64,000 bases of DNA from Paenibacillus sp. RC334 (GCF_030034735.1 NZ_CP125370.1:4449001-4513000), one strand, 5' to 3'. Shown: positions 24,215-33,776, numbered from the stretch's first letter. The notes: generated by a model not told the origin, from the sequence alone. Made by a program: numbers and translations.

Positions 24215-25431
24215 ACTCGGATGAAACGATTTTTGATTTAACCCAACTACTGTATGGACAAGTCGTTATTGGGGATCACATGATTGAAAAAGGGGTTGTC
24301 GCAATTGAGGGGCAATCCATCGTATATGCTGGTGCAGAGGATGATTTGCCTGCTGATCTAATTGCAGCAGTAGTGGAAAATCAGGGTGATGGGGCAGCGG
24401 TGGGGGCAAACATCATGCGATTGGAAAGCGGCTACCTGCTGCCGGGCTTTATTGATATTCATGTTCACGGCGGTAACGGAGAGGACTTTATGGACGCCGA
24501 TCCGCAGGTACTGGATACGATTACCTCTTTTCACGGCTCACAAGGAACGACCGCCATGCTGGCTACCACCATGACCGCACCAAAAAAGCGAATCGACCAG
24601 GTGCTAAGTGAGGTTTACGCCTATATGGCGCAGCCTATGCCCTATGCACAACTGGAGGGCGTACATCTGGAAGGGCCGTTTATTAGCCCGAACTGGCCGG
24701 GAGCGCAAAACCCGGAGCATATTCAACTGCCGAATCTGGCCTGGGCGAAGGAATGGGAGCAGCGCTATCCGGGCCTTGTCCGCCAGTTGACGCTTGCACC
24801 AGAGCGGGAAGGCGCGCTAGAGCTGATTGCCTGGCTGCGCAGCCATAACATTACTGCGGCTCTCGGTCATACGGATGCCACGTATGAAGAGGTGGAACGC
24901 GCAGCGGCGGCGGGCCTGAACCATGCGGTGCATACGTTCAATGCCATGACTCCGCTGCATCACCGCAAGCCGGGAGCCGCCGGAGCCGTGCTTACCGATC
25001 CGCGCATTGAAGCGGAGGTGATTGCGGACGGTATCCACGTGCATCCGGCAGCGGTCTCCCTGCTCGCCAAGCTGAAACGGGAGCACAATCTTATTCTTAT
25101 CACCGATGCTATGTCTGCCACCGGACTGGAGGACGGGCATTACACACTCGGTGATTTACCAGTAATCGTGCAGAGCGGTGTGGCACGGCTGGAGGATGGC
25201 GTGACTCTGGCAGGAAGCACGCTGACGATGATTGAAGGCTTCCAATATCTGGTTCGTCATGTGGGTCTGACCATTCCCCAGGCATCACAAGCCGCCAGCC
25301 TGAATCCGGCTAAGTCCCTGAACATTGCGCATCGAACAGGTTCGCTTGCAGCAGGCAAACAAGCAGACGTTCTGTTACTGGATGCGGACTTAAAGCTGCA
25401 AGGCGTATGGATTAAAGGAATACGAAGATAA
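24211..25431 (+). CDS. nagA: N-acetylglucosamine-6-phosphate deacetylase
   Basis: A TTG start at 24211 overlaps the nagB stop (TTGA) behind GGGAGG, giving 406 residues. The amidohydrolase HVHGG metal motif, EGPFISPNWPGAQNPEH, HTFNAMTPLHHRKPG and the catalytic TDAMSATG are all present. It removes the acetyl group from GlcNAc-6-phosphate and feeds NagB. The frame is open upstream within nagB, but those codons are nagB-coding in another phase. Confidence 0.95.
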   Translation: MNSDETIFDLTQLLYGQVVIGDHMIEKGVVAIEGQSIVYAGAEDDLPADLIAAVVENQGDGAAVGANIMRLESGYLLPGFIDIHVHGGNGEDFMDADPQVLDTITSFHGSQGTTAMLATTMTAPKKRIDQVLSEVYAYMAQPMPYAQLEGVHLEGPFISPNWPGAQNPEHIQLPNLAWAKEWEQRYPGLVRQLTLAPEREGALELIAWLRSHNITAALGHTDATYEEVERAAAAGLNHAVHTFNAMTPLHHRKPGAAGAVLTDPRIEAEVIADGIHVHPAAVSLLAKLKREHNLILITDAMSATGLEDGHYTLGDLPVIVQSGVARLEDGVTLAGSTLTMIEGFQYLVRHVGLTIPQASQAASLNPAKSLNIAHRTGSLAAGKQADVLLLDADLKLQGVWIKGIRR

Positions 25432-25456
25432 TTTCTTCTTATGATTCCCCTAAACC

Positions 25457-25500
25457 AAAGAGCTATCCCTCAGCGATTTCGCCGAGATGGATAGCTCTTT
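25457..25500 (+). terminator. nagA terminator
   Basis: AAAGAGCTATCC and GGATAGCTCTTT form a perfect 12-bp stem with an inner CGATTTCG loop. Confidence 0.85.
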
Positions 25501-25528
25501 CTTTGGCATTACACACATATGTGGTGAA

Positions 25529-26479
25529 TTAGCGATGATTCATAGGTGCAGGGGTATAATTTTGTGGACGAGTTGGTGCGGTTGTTGATCCATCTGTTGG
25601 ATGAGTTGCACCAGCAGCAGGAGTCGGGAATACCCGTTGGATGATATCCGCCAATTGGGCACTCATTCCTTTGATCGGATGACCGTTTTGCACACTGCGT
25701 GTAAAGTCAGTGGTATGCTTTACAAAATCGGGGTTAGCCGATACATACACCTGTTCAATCGAAGGTGCAAATTGCTTTACCTTGTTGGCGATGCGACTTT
25801 TGACGGCTTCGGTCAACGTACTAGGCTCATACGCAGTTCTTGCGCCTTCCACTGTGGTGCCATCCGTGCGTCCGATATCCGTGCGGGTACCGTCCGCCAA
25901 GCCACGAATCATACCATAAGAACCAGTACCCATCGTGCCGTACAATCCGTCACCACGACGCGGAGGTGTTACGGGTCGGCTCATTCCATTGTCCGTAATT
26001 CCCGGCGCTATGCCATCGGTGGTATAGTTGCCTCTTGTACCATCCACCCCATACGTAGTCATGCCATGTGTATTCATGGGATGCTTAGTACCTTTAACGC
26101 TTGAAGTACCTACACCGGTTCCGTTGGCTTGGTCCTTCAAGGAAACCGCTACATAAGCATTACGGTTACCGACCAGCACTGTCGCAGATTTTACATCCGG
26201 CAACTCGGATATACGTTTGGACAAATTGCGATCGACTTGCAGATTACCAATTTGGTGTCCAGTTCCATTGGCATTTTGGTTTAAACGCATCCCGTCCATA
26301 CCATTGGACTTAACTCCGAAACGGTTCACACCATCCATATGATGTGTACTTTGCGCGTTATAGCGGGTAGTGTTCGTGCGGACATTATGATTCGCAGTCC
26401 CACACCCTGTCAAAGCAGCCATACTGGCGAGCAAAGCAGCAGAAATCGTTAAACTGATTACCTTCTTAGTCCCTGGCAT
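25529..26479 (-). CDS. YhcN/YlaJ family spore lipoprotein
   Basis: The ATG at 26479 follows GGAGG at good spacing and gives about 316 residues with a lipoprotein signal ending in LTGC. The middle is rich in Gly, Asn, Thr and Met repeats (NGMD, NANGTG). The YhcN/YlaJ signature appears in two parts: ISELPDVKSATVLVGNRNAY near the N-terminus and KVKQFAPSIEQVYVSANPDF near the C-terminus, split by a long Gly/Thr/Arg-rich insert. Such proteins sit in the spore inner membrane or coat. It stands alone and faces the nag terminator. Confidence 0.85.
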   Translation of the reverse strand: MPGTKKVISLTISAALLASMAALTGCGTANHNVRTNTTRYNAQSTHHMDGVNRFGVKSNGMDGMRLNQNANGTGHQIGNLQVDRNLSKRISELPDVKSATVLVGNRNAYVAVSLKDQANGTGVGTSSVKGTKHPMNTHGMTTYGVDGTRGNYTTDGIAPGITDNGMSRPVTPPRRGDGLYGTMGTGSYGMIRGLADGTRTDIGRTDGTTVEGARTAYEPSTLTEAVKSRIANKVKQFAPSIEQVYVSANPDFVKHTTDFTRSVQNGHPIKGMSAQLADIIQRVFPTPAAGATHPTDGSTTAPTRPQNYTPAPMNHR

Positions 26480-26673
26480 GAACTCATCCTCCATACATAT
26501 AAAATGTGTGACGAGATTAGGATGCGCTATGATTCTCAGGGCTATCCTGACTAAAAAATGACTAAATAAATAAATTTTTAATGTAAATATGAAATACAAT
26601 TGATGATTTACCACAAGATGGCATGTATAATAAGGTTGAAAAATACTTTATTTTACAAAGGAGGATTTTCAGT

Positions 26674-28251
26674 TTGAAAAAGATCACCGTTTTGATGCTC
26701 ATTTTTTTGTTATCCGTCACTCTTGTCCCTGTCGGCGCTTTTGCAGGCTCCACTACACCCCAACCCCCGAAAGATCCTGGAGGAAGCTGGGCAGAAGGCC
26801 CACCACCTAATCGCGTGGATCCTGCCAAGCCCGCACTATTATTTGTACATGGTTTGAACAGCAGCGCGGAAGTCTGGAAGAATAATAACGACATGCTTCA
26901 GCGCGCACGTGACGCCGGATACCAGACGGCCACCGTTAATCTGTACGATGCAAATGGCACATCACAGGATATGTGGGACAATGGTAAGCTTTTAGCCGAC
27001 AAAATCAAGGTCATTAGTAATCACTTTGGAAAAAAACTCATCATCATTGCCCACAGCAAAGGTGGAGTGGATACTCAAACCGCTCTTGCATATAACGGAG
27101 CCGCTCCCTATGTACAACGTGTGATCACCCTCAGCAGTCCCCACCATGGCTCACAGCTTGCAGATCTTGCTTACAGTAGCTGGGCCGGATGGCTGGCAGA
27201 TATTGTCGGCTCACAAAATCCAGGCACCTCCACTTTACAGACATCTTATATGAAGTATTTCCGATCCAAGACCGATGCACTCAGCAACGCGACTACAATT
27301 CCATTCTTCACGTTTGCTGGTGATAACTGGTCTGACGGAAGCGCTTCCTACATACTGGGCGGACTTTATCTTTCATCCTTTGGCAAAAATGATGGAGTAG
27401 TCGCAGTCGACAATGCCAAGCTTCCCGGTGGACGTGTAGTTAAAGTCGGCCCCTGGGATCATGCCAAAGTTCGTACCGGCTCTTATGTCTTCTCCCTGAT
27501 CCAACCTTACCTCCAAGCAAACACTCCAGCATTGAATCAGGAAACTGAAGCACTTTCAGCAGCATCTTCCTTGCGTGCTTCCGCTTTAACATCCACCTAT
27601 AGCGAGATCGACAATTCATACTTTATCCGCGGCGGAAACTATAACGGAAAAGCCTCCGAAATCCTCACCGTTGAAAATGGTGTCAAATCCATTAATATGG
27701 ATTGGATCAGCGATAAACGTGTGAGTAAACTGGAGCTGACCAAGCCTGACGGTACCAGCGAGATCGTTAATCTGAAAGCAGGTTATGATGACGAAATTTT
27801 TGCTGGTGCCTGGCATCATAACGCCGTCATCAAAAATCCAAAACCGGGTACCTATAAACTGAACGTCACGATTCCTGATAAAGGAGCGTATCTCCTGATC
27901 GCCCGTTATCAGGCCGCTCAGGTTCCTGAGCTGAAATATAATCTGAATGCCGTAGGTCCGAAGCTGAATCTGCAACCACAGGATTCCCCTAAAAGCGTTA
28001 CACAAGTCACGTATCAGGTTCAATATTACGGTGATCCACAGCAAGGAATTACTCCTGCGTCCACAGATCTGACGGTACAACAAAAAGCGGTTAACCCCAC
28101 CGGACAAATCGAGCTGTCCAAAGCGGACAAGCCCGGCATTTATTCCGTAACCTATGAAATCGAGGGAACTACAGAGGCAGGCTATCCATACCGCCGTACA
28201 GCTGTTCAGTCCATTTATATTGACGCTGACGGGAATAAGTATGTTGATTAA
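26674..28251 (+). CDS. Secreted alpha/beta hydrolase (lipase-like)
   Basis: TTG start at 26674 behind AAAGGAGG gives 525 residues. A signal peptide (KKITVLMLIFLLSVTLVPVG, cleavage near AFAGS) directs secretion. The lipase core has LLFVHGLNSSAEVW (oxyanion region) and the nucleophile elbow IIIAHSKGG (Ser in AHSKG), with SSPHHGSQLADL downstream, as in LipA-type triacylglycerol lipases; the catalytic Asp/His lie in the DGVVAVDNA and GPWDHAKV regions. The C-terminal 200 residues form beta-rich domains. Preceded by a short proline-rich stretch after the signal. Confidence 0.88.
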   Translation: MKKITVLMLIFLLSVTLVPVGAFAGSTTPQPPKDPGGSWAEGPPPNRVDPAKPALLFVHGLNSSAEVWKNNNDMLQRARDAGYQTATVNLYDANGTSQDMWDNGKLLADKIKVISNHFGKKLIIIAHSKGGVDTQTALAYNGAAPYVQRVITLSSPHHGSQLADLAYSSWAGWLADIVGSQNPGTSTLQTSYMKYFRSKTDALSNATTIPFFTFAGDNWSDGSASYILGGLYLSSFGKNDGVVAVDNAKLPGGRVVKVGPWDHAKVRTGSYVFSLIQPYLQANTPALNQETEALSAASSLRASALTSTYSEIDNSYFIRGGNYNGKASEILTVENGVKSINMDWISDKRVSKLELTKPDGTSEIVNLKAGYDDEIFAGAWHHNAVIKNPKPGTYKLNVTIPDKGAYLLIARYQAAQVPELKYNLNAVGPKLNLQPQDSPKSVTQVTYQVQYYGDPQQGITPASTDLTVQQKAVNPTGQIELSKADKPGIYSVTYEIEGTTEAGYPYRRTAVQSIYIDADGNKYVD

Positions 28252-28289
28252 ACTCCCCCACGCAATCATTTATATCATTCACTAAAACA

Positions 28290-28325
28290 AAAAGGTGTAG
28301 GCCCTCAAAAGCCTGCACCTTTTCT
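28290..28325 (+). terminator. Lipase terminator
   Basis: AAAGGTGTAGGC pairs with GCCTGCACCTTT across CCTCAAAA, followed by TCTTTTCT. Confidence 0.8.
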
Positions 28326-28362
28326 TTTCTGTATCATAATAATGGCATCCGGTTTAATCACT

Positions 28363-28581
28363 TCAAATATCGTCACGCTTCAAATCTTCTATAAAATCAG
28401 TCACAATACTTTGGACGGCATCTTCCCGGGACATTCGGATATACCGACTGGTTTTCTGAATATCTTCCTCGAACAGATGAAGTATACTGCTCATAGCTTC
28501 CTGATCTCCGTTTCGTGCTAATTTGAGCAGTTTGATGAACTCAGCATCTGAGATAATTGACGCAGCATTTTCTTTTTCCAT
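28363..28581 (-). CDS. rsoA: Sigma-O co-factor RsoA-like (sigma region 2)
   Basis: 72 residues. LLKLARNGDQEAMSSIL and EDAVQSIVTDFIEDLKR match the region-2 helices of sigma-70 proteins without a region 4, as in B. subtilis RsoA (YvrHa). It overlaps the sigO-like gene by 64 bases in another frame, which would couple their synthesis. RsoA and SigO together form a two-part sigma factor. The function is inferred from this layout and the nearby YvrJ. Confidence 0.7.
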   Translation of the reverse strand: MEKENAASIISDAEFIKLLKLARNGDQEAMSSILHLFEEDIQKTSRYIRMSREDAVQSIVTDFIEDLKRDDI

Positions 28582-28883
28582 TTATTCACCGCCTGTTGGG
28601 ATAGCTTCAGCTCTCTTGCAATCTGTGCTTCGGTTTTGTCTAGTATGTAAAGGTCAAAGATGATGGCTTTTCCGATCTCAGATGGTAGAGAGTTAATGAG
28701 CTGTAGAATGTACATTTTAGAGTTTGCAGAGTCTGTAAAAGATGGAGTAGCGACGGCTTCGTTCTTTTCCATGACAAATTCATGATTGGTTTGTACCCGG
28801 GCACGATACTGGATTCTCCATGCAATGCGATACAGCTTCTTACGATATTGTTCAACCAATGTTAGCTGAGATTGATTCATCAT
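28518..28883 (-). CDS. sigO: Sigma-O-like factor (sigma region 4)
   Basis: 121 residues. The C-terminal half is a region-4 helix-turn-helix, INSLPSEIGKAIIFDLYIL then TEAQIARELKLSQQAVNKWKK, which recognises the -35 element. Region 2 is missing and is supplied by the small protein encoded next. It is shorter than B. subtilis SigO (YvrI), mainly at the N-terminus. The ATG follows AAAGGGTGG. Divergent from the yvrJ homologue, as expected for the SigO regulon. Confidence 0.7.
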   Translation of the reverse strand: MMNQSQLTLVEQYRKKLYRIAWRIQYRARVQTNHEFVMEKNEAVATPSFTDSANSKMYILQLINSLPSEIGKAIIFDLYILDKTEAQIARELKLSQQAVNKWKKKMLRQLSQMLSSSNCSN

Positions 28884-29065
28884 AAACCACCCTTTCTCTT
28901 TGGATTTGGCTTTTCGAAATCCTCATATTATAGGGTAATTTGAGAACACATTTCACAACCAAATAAGAACATTTGTTCTTATTTATTATACTATTTTTTA
29001 GGTCGGTTGTATACGGTTCTTTTGATTTACCTTCCTTTATATACGGCTAAAAAGGAGGGAAACCA

Positions 29066-29269
29066 TTGCAGATGGATGATGCTCTTTCTATCATAACCAA
29101 CGTAGGCTTTCCGGCAGGTCTTTGCTTTATTTTGTTGCGGCACATCCTGCACACCATGGAAGAAAAACTGGATAAGCTGGATCTCTCGCTCCATGAGCTG
29201 ATTGAGGTCATTAAGGAATTAAACGATGGGAACCGTCATTCTTCCAAAGGCAGCAAGCCTGATGAATAA
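29066..29269 (+). CDS. yvrJ: YvrJ family membrane protein
   Basis: 67 residues starting TTG or ATG after AAGGAGG, with NVGFPAGLCFILLRHIL forming one membrane helix and a charged cytoplasmic tail EEKLDKLDLSLHELIEVIKEL, the YvrJ pattern. In B. subtilis yvrJ belongs to the SigO regulon with oxalate decarboxylase oxdC; no oxdC is present here. Its divergent position relative to the sigma genes suggests control by them. Confidence 0.75.
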   Translation: MQMDDALSIITNVGFPAGLCFILLRHILHTMEEKLDKLDLSLHELIEVIKELNDGNRHSSKGSKPDE

Positions 29270-29275
29270 CGAACA

Positions 29276-29326
29276 CAAAGAAGCTCCAACCGACGATCCT
29301 CGCCGATGGAGCCTCTTTGTTTGTTT
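29276..29326 (+). terminator. yvrJ terminator
   Basis: CAAAGAAGCTCCA pairs with TGGAGCCTCTTTG, followed by TTTGTTT. Confidence 0.75.
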
Positions 29327-29386
29327 CATACCGGAAAATTTGTTTGATTGCGGATCTGATCATGCTCCAAGCTCGTGTTCAGATGA

Positions 29387-30328
29387 TCATTTTCCAGTTT
29401 GAGCCTGGTCATGTCCAGCCTGTTCAATACGCTTCACGTCAGATGCCGACAGACCATACGCCCAATTGCTTTGCGGAGGCACGACCCATACGATATCCGG
29501 TTCACCGTTCACCATCCAGCCCTGATACACCTGCTGCGACTCATCCTGCTTGCCCAGCGATACGCTCAGCGTAAAGCGGTGAACAGGTTGGTTTAGCTCG
29601 GAGGCTTTACGCAAGGACTGGCTGCTGGCCAGATTTTTGATTTGCTGCGATAAGGAGGTCGCCGTATCACTGGTTACCGACTTTCCATTCAACGTCCAAG
29701 CTGTGGAAGAGCTTTCCCCGGTTCCCCCGTCACCGGATGACTTAAGCATCCAAGACGCAGACTGGCCTTCCCACTCCAGTCCGCCCAGCTTGTCATCATC
29801 CCAGTCAAACGGCGTCGTATCCGTAAAATCGGCTGCACCCAGTAACAACCCGGAAAGGGTATCCACAGGTACGGAAGCTACCTCTGTTTTATCTGACAGC
29901 ACATAAGCAGCATCTCCGGAAGGCAACGTTTCGCCAAAAGCAAAGGTATGCTCGCTTCCATCCTTGGTCTTGATCTGAATTTGGTTGTTGGTGGCGCTGA
30001 TTCCGTATTTGGCTACGTCTTTTGGAGAAGACTCCACCACCTCACCGAGCTTCACGTTTTGAATAGCGGCTAACCAATTGTCTATCGTATAACCGTTTAA
30101 CGGATAAGACTGCGGCTTGCTCATGCTCCATTTGCCATCACGTTGGTTAAGCTCCACTGGCTTGCCGTCCTTCCCCATTATAGCGAAAGACGTAATATCC
30201 CCCTGCGTAAGCTGGACCAGCTGGCGAGCAGCAGGAGCTTGTTCACGAAAAAAGTTTTGGCTCTTGGCATAGACTATACCCGCTCCCAATACAACTAACA
30301 GCAGCACTGTGGGTATCCATTTTCTCAT
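29387..30328 (-). CDS. DUF4340 protein of the Gld-like ABC operon
   Basis: About 313 residues from ATG 30328, which overlaps the gldG-like stop (ATGA). One N-terminal membrane helix (RKWIPTVLLLVVLGAGIVYA) followed by an extracellular domain with the DUF4340 pattern (LTQGDITSFAIMGKDGKPVE, WLAAIQNVKLGEVVE). DUF4340 proteins commonly follow GldG-type genes. The frame is open to 30349, a less likely start. Confidence 0.82.
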   Translation of the reverse strand: MRKWIPTVLLLVVLGAGIVYAKSQNFFREQAPAARQLVQLTQGDITSFAIMGKDGKPVELNQRDGKWSMSKPQSYPLNGYTIDNWLAAIQNVKLGEVVESSPKDVAKYGISATNNQIQIKTKDGSEHTFAFGETLPSGDAAYVLSDKTEVASVPVDTLSGLLLGAADFTDTTPFDWDDDKLGGLEWEGQSASWMLKSSGDGGTGESSSTAWTLNGKSVTSDTATSLSQQIKNLASSQSLRKASELNQPVHRFTLSVSLGKQDESQQVYQGWMVNGEPDIVWVVPPQSNWAYGLSASDVKRIEQAGHDQAQTGK

Positions 30329-31716
30329 GCTCTTCTTCGCCTCCACCATAATAAGATTCCGGCTGCCGCAAACAACATCGGCAATCCGATCACGGATAGG
30401 GTCAATATAATCTTCGCTTGCGCAGGAGTCAAATAAACCACCTTATAATCCTGCTCCTGACGAGGACGAATGGTAAGCCCGTCAGATTGTTCCTGTACAT
30501 AATTCAGACTGTTCAGCACAAAATCCCGATTGCCTCCCGTGCTGATCTCGGTGTCGCTCAGAAGGGCCGACGTTCCGAGAATAATTGCCTTAGGCTTGCC
30601 GTCCTTGCCATCTACCGCGTAACCCAGATCAAGCGGCCCCTGCGGGTCCTTGTCATCCTTCTGTGTTTCGTTGTTCAGCAGCCCCTGAATATTCGTTTCC
30701 CCATAGCTGGCGGCAGAAGATTTGAGCAAGGCCGTAGTCTTCCAATTCTTCTGCTCCCCCGCTTGCAAAGCAATAGACAGCGAAAGCACCGGGTACAGAT
30801 TGGAGGCCGCCAGCTTATCGGTAATCGCATGACTGCCAAAGGTGGGTACTGTAAACAGAGGTCCAAGCGTATTCGTCTGCTCCTGATCCACCACGATCGC
30901 ATGTGTATCCTTCACACCGTAATCCGCCGCCAGTGCGTCAAGATTTTTCCAGTCCGATTGCATGTTCGGATGAAAGCCCAACGCCAGAAACAGCTTTCCA
31001 CCACCCTCCAAATAGGTGCGAATGCTTTTCAGCTCCGTCGCGCTGATATCCCGTTGCGGCCCAACAATAGCCAGCACCGATGCATCTTTAGGCACGCTAC
31101 CCGCCTGATTGAGCTGCACTTCTTCTGTTTTCACATTATCCTGCGCCAGTGAATTGCTCAATCCGGTCATTTGGGACAAAGGGATTTCCTCATGTCCGGT
31201 CAGGAAAACGGCTTTTCCCTGGCGGGTAGACGATAGCCCCAGCAGTCCGCTGGTCAGCTTTTCTTCCCCTGTAAACTGGTACGCCCCCTCGCTACTTCCC
31301 TGTGCCTGTGTAAACAGACTACCTATATCAATAACACGTTTCTTCTCACCCTGAACCAGCACGATGGATGCTTCGGTGACACCGTATTCCTTGGCCAGCA
31401 GCGGCTCCTGATTCAGATCATATTGCTCGACCTTGAGCTTGCTGTTACGCTTGGCGTATTCCCTCAGCATATCCGTAACGTCCCGGTTCAGCTTTTGATT
31501 TTGCGAAGTCGATACGGTAAAAGCAATCAGACGCACGTCTTCCTTCACTCCCTGAATGGCCGTCAATGTCTGATCAGACAACGTATACTGTTTGCCTGCC
31601 GTCAAATCTAGCTGAAAGCCTCCCAGCGAACGCAGAAACAACGTCAGCAAAATAAAAATACCTACAGCAGCAACCGACAATACCACACTGTTTGTATGAC
31701 CCAGCCATTTTTTCAT
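30325..31716 (-). CDS. GldG-family ABC substrate-binding-like protein
   Basis: 463 residues from ATG 31716 (behind GGAGGTGATG). An N-terminal helix (VVLSVAAVGIFILLTLFL) and a C-terminal helix (LSVIGLPMLFAAAGILLWW) anchor a large extracellular domain with LIAFTVSTSQNQKLN, TSGLLGLSSTRQGKAVFLTG and LAIVGPQRDISATELKSI, the pattern of the DUF4350/GldG ABC family. It belongs with the ATPase and permease encoded before it. Related gld genes are known from gliding Bacteroidetes, but in Firmicutes the role is not known. Confidence 0.85.
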   Translation of the reverse strand: MKKWLGHTNSVVLSVAAVGIFILLTLFLRSLGGFQLDLTAGKQYTLSDQTLTAIQGVKEDVRLIAFTVSTSQNQKLNRDVTDMLREYAKRNSKLKVEQYDLNQEPLLAKEYGVTEASIVLVQGEKKRVIDIGSLFTQAQGSSEGAYQFTGEEKLTSGLLGLSSTRQGKAVFLTGHEEIPLSQMTGLSNSLAQDNVKTEEVQLNQAGSVPKDASVLAIVGPQRDISATELKSIRTYLEGGGKLFLALGFHPNMQSDWKNLDALAADYGVKDTHAIVVDQEQTNTLGPLFTVPTFGSHAITDKLAASNLYPVLSLSIALQAGEQKNWKTTALLKSSAASYGETNIQGLLNNETQKDDKDPQGPLDLGYAVDGKDGKPKAIILGTSALLSDTEISTGGNRDFVLNSLNYVQEQSDGLTIRPRQEQDYKVVYLTPAQAKIILTLSVIGLPMLFAAAGILLWWRRRRA

Positions 31717-31721
31717 GTTCA

Positions 31722-32444
31722 TCACCTCCACCGTTTCCGTTCGACCACCTGAATGCTGAATAACAAAAAGAGCCCCGCCACCGTCACGTAATACAGCACA
31801 TCGGCTCCGTTCAGCAATCCTTTGGTGAAGCTGTCAAACCGTGCGGTTAGTGAAAAAGGCTCCAGCCATTGCTGCAATGCCGCAGACGCGCCTGTTTGTC
31901 CACCAAACGAATCCAGCATCCAAAATACAAGCAAAATAATAAAGCTGACGACCGCGGACATCATCTGATGCTGCGAAAGCGTCGAAGCGAACAGACCAAT
32001 GGCCATCATGGCTGCACCCAGCATAAACAGACCGATCACAGACGTAAATACCAGTGTCCAGTCCAACGCCCCGTAAAAGGACATTACGACCGGATATGCC
32101 AGGCTGCACAGCACCAAAATGAGCAGCATGCCCAGCGACGCCAAAAATTTACCCACAATCATTTCCGTCACACTCACAGGCGAGGTAAGTAACAGCTCAT
32201 CCGTACCCTGCCTGAATTCCTCCGCAACCAGCCTCATCGTGAGCAGCGGGACGACAAACACCAGCATGGACAGCGTATCACCGAGTACCAGCCGATAATC
32301 CAAGATGCTTGGCTGATACATGACAAAATTTGTGTAAAAGAGCAACCCCGTCAGCAGCATGTACACCGCAAGCGCAAAATACGTTGTCGGCGTCCATAGA
32401 TAGGCTTGAAGCTCTTTTTGACAGACCGCGAACAAACGCCTCAT
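31722..32444 (-). CDS. ABC-2 permease (GldF-like)
   Basis: 240 residues with six membrane helices. The start overlaps the ATPase stop by 4 bases. VAEEFRQGTDELLLTSPVSV is the ABC-2 permease signature in the cytoplasmic loop. Second gene of a four-gene unit: ATPase, permease, GldG-like, DUF4340. Confidence 0.88.
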   Translation of the reverse strand: MRRLFAVCQKELQAYLWTPTTYFALAVYMLLTGLLFYTNFVMYQPSILDYRLVLGDTLSMLVFVVPLLTMRLVAEEFRQGTDELLLTSPVSVTEMIVGKFLASLGMLLILVLCSLAYPVVMSFYGALDWTLVFTSVIGLFMLGAAMMAIGLFASTLSQHQMMSAVVSFIILLVFWMLDSFGGQTGASAALQQWLEPFSLTARFDSFTKGLLNGADVLYYVTVAGLFLLFSIQVVERKRWR

Positions 32445-33586
32445 GGCCGTTCACCTCCTGTACTTTTGTTTTGCCCGTCCTTGTCGTTGCTGGACGCAGC
32501 CTCCTCACTGTCCTCCGTAACATCTGCGGAGATTTCATTTTCCGTCGAATGCTCGACTTGTTCCACTGAATTCACTTGATCTGCCTGACCCGTTTTCGAC
32601 TCGCGAGTCGTTAACTGCTGGAATATATTTTCCAAGCTGAGGCTTTCTTTTTTCAACTCCAAAATCGGAAGCTTCGCACCAGACAGCACATAAAAAAGCT
32701 CCTCACGGAAATCCTCACTGGAGGCGCCTGTCAGTAACAGCCCGGTCAAATCTTGCTCAGTTGCAGTCTGCTTCGTGTCAGCTTGAGACAGGCCAGATGT
32801 TAATAGCTCCACCTCTACTTTCCCCCAACCGCTAAGAACGTTCAGCACCTGCTCACGGCTGCCTTTGACCTCTACTTTTACCTTAAATCCGTCTTCCATC
32901 GAACCGCCGAGCGCCTCAGGCCGTCCATCCAGCACCAACTCACCCTCATGGATGATAAGAACCCGATTACACAAGGCGTCCACCTCGGGCAAAATATGTG
33001 TGCTGAGCAGCACCGTATGATTTTCTCCAATCTCCTGAATGAGCTGGCGAATTTCGAGAATCTGATTCGGGTCCAAACCTGAGGTCGGCTCATCCAGCAC
33101 CAGCAAATCCGGGTTATGAATAATTGCCCCCGCCAGTCCCAAACGCTGCTTATACCCTTTGGACAAACTGCGTACCAGTTGCTTTTCACGCCCGTTCAGC
33201 CCAAGCCGGGAAATCATCTCAGAAATGCGCAGCTTTTGTTCTCTCGCAGGTACATCTCGAATGCTTGCCACAAACTTTAAGTAGGATCGAACGGACATAT
33301 CTCCATACAGAGGGGGCGTTTCCGGCAAATAACCGATTTTGGAACGAGCCTGTCTGCCCTGCTCCTGAATCGGTATGCCATCAATCGTAATCACTCCCTC
33401 ATTCGGCTGGAGATACCCTGTAATCATGCGCATCGTCGTCGTTTTGCCTGCACCATTAGGCCCCAGAAACCCGACAATCTCGCCACGCTGCATTTCAAAA
33501 TCCAGCTTATGTACGCCCCGGTTGCCCTCGTACCACTTGCTCACCTGCTGCACCTTGAGCACACGCTTCACCCTTTCTTTTATCAT
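32441..33586 (-). CDS. ABC ATPase (GldA-like)
   Basis: 381 residues. Walker A GPNGAGKTTTMRMI, signature LSKGYKQRLGLAGA, Walker B LLVLDEP and H-loop LSTHIL. A C-terminal tail of about 90 residues ends in a low-complexity acidic Glu/Ser stretch (SEEAASSNDKDGQ), which is unusual. First gene of the operon. ATG 33586 has weak spacing to a ribosome binding site; a GTG a few codons later is an alternative. Confidence 0.9.
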   Translation of the reverse strand: MIKERVKRVLKVQQVSKWYEGNRGVHKLDFEMQRGEIVGFLGPNGAGKTTTMRMITGYLQPNEGVITIDGIPIQEQGRQARSKIGYLPETPPLYGDMSVRSYLKFVASIRDVPAREQKLRISEMISRLGLNGREKQLVRSLSKGYKQRLGLAGAIIHNPDLLVLDEPTSGLDPNQILEIRQLIQEIGENHTVLLSTHILPEVDALCNRVLIIHEGELVLDGRPEALGGSMEDGFKVKVEVKGSREQVLNVLSGWGKVEVELLTSGLSQADTKQTATEQDLTGLLLTGASSEDFREELFYVLSGAKLPILELKKESLSLENIFQQLTTRESKTGQADQVNSVEQVEHSTENEISADVTEDSEEAASSNDKDGQNKSTGGERP

Positions 33587-33663
33587 ATTGCAAAGTCATA
33601 GTCTTTCACTGTAAACTACCCATTCGTCCAAACGGCTCTATTCCCTTCTCACACATCCAAAAT

Positions 33664-33776
33664 GTTGCGTAGCGGAGGTTTTGAAGCTGGAGAAGCGCTA
33701 GCGCTCGCCTGATCGAAAGCTCAAATCCTTCGCGGAGCGGCCTCATCTGCACCTCATGCAACACTTTTAAACTCTA
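33664..33776. repeat. Palindromic element in the 33.6-34.0 kb gap
   Basis: The core AGCGCTAGCGCT is a perfect 12-bp palindrome, flanked by TTGAAGCT and AGCTCAAA type arms and by outer GTTGC/GCAAC arms. It looks like an interspersed palindromic repeat. I see no gene in the remaining 33587-34020 stretch, only A/T-rich sequence with a possible promoter near 33990. Confidence 0.5.
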
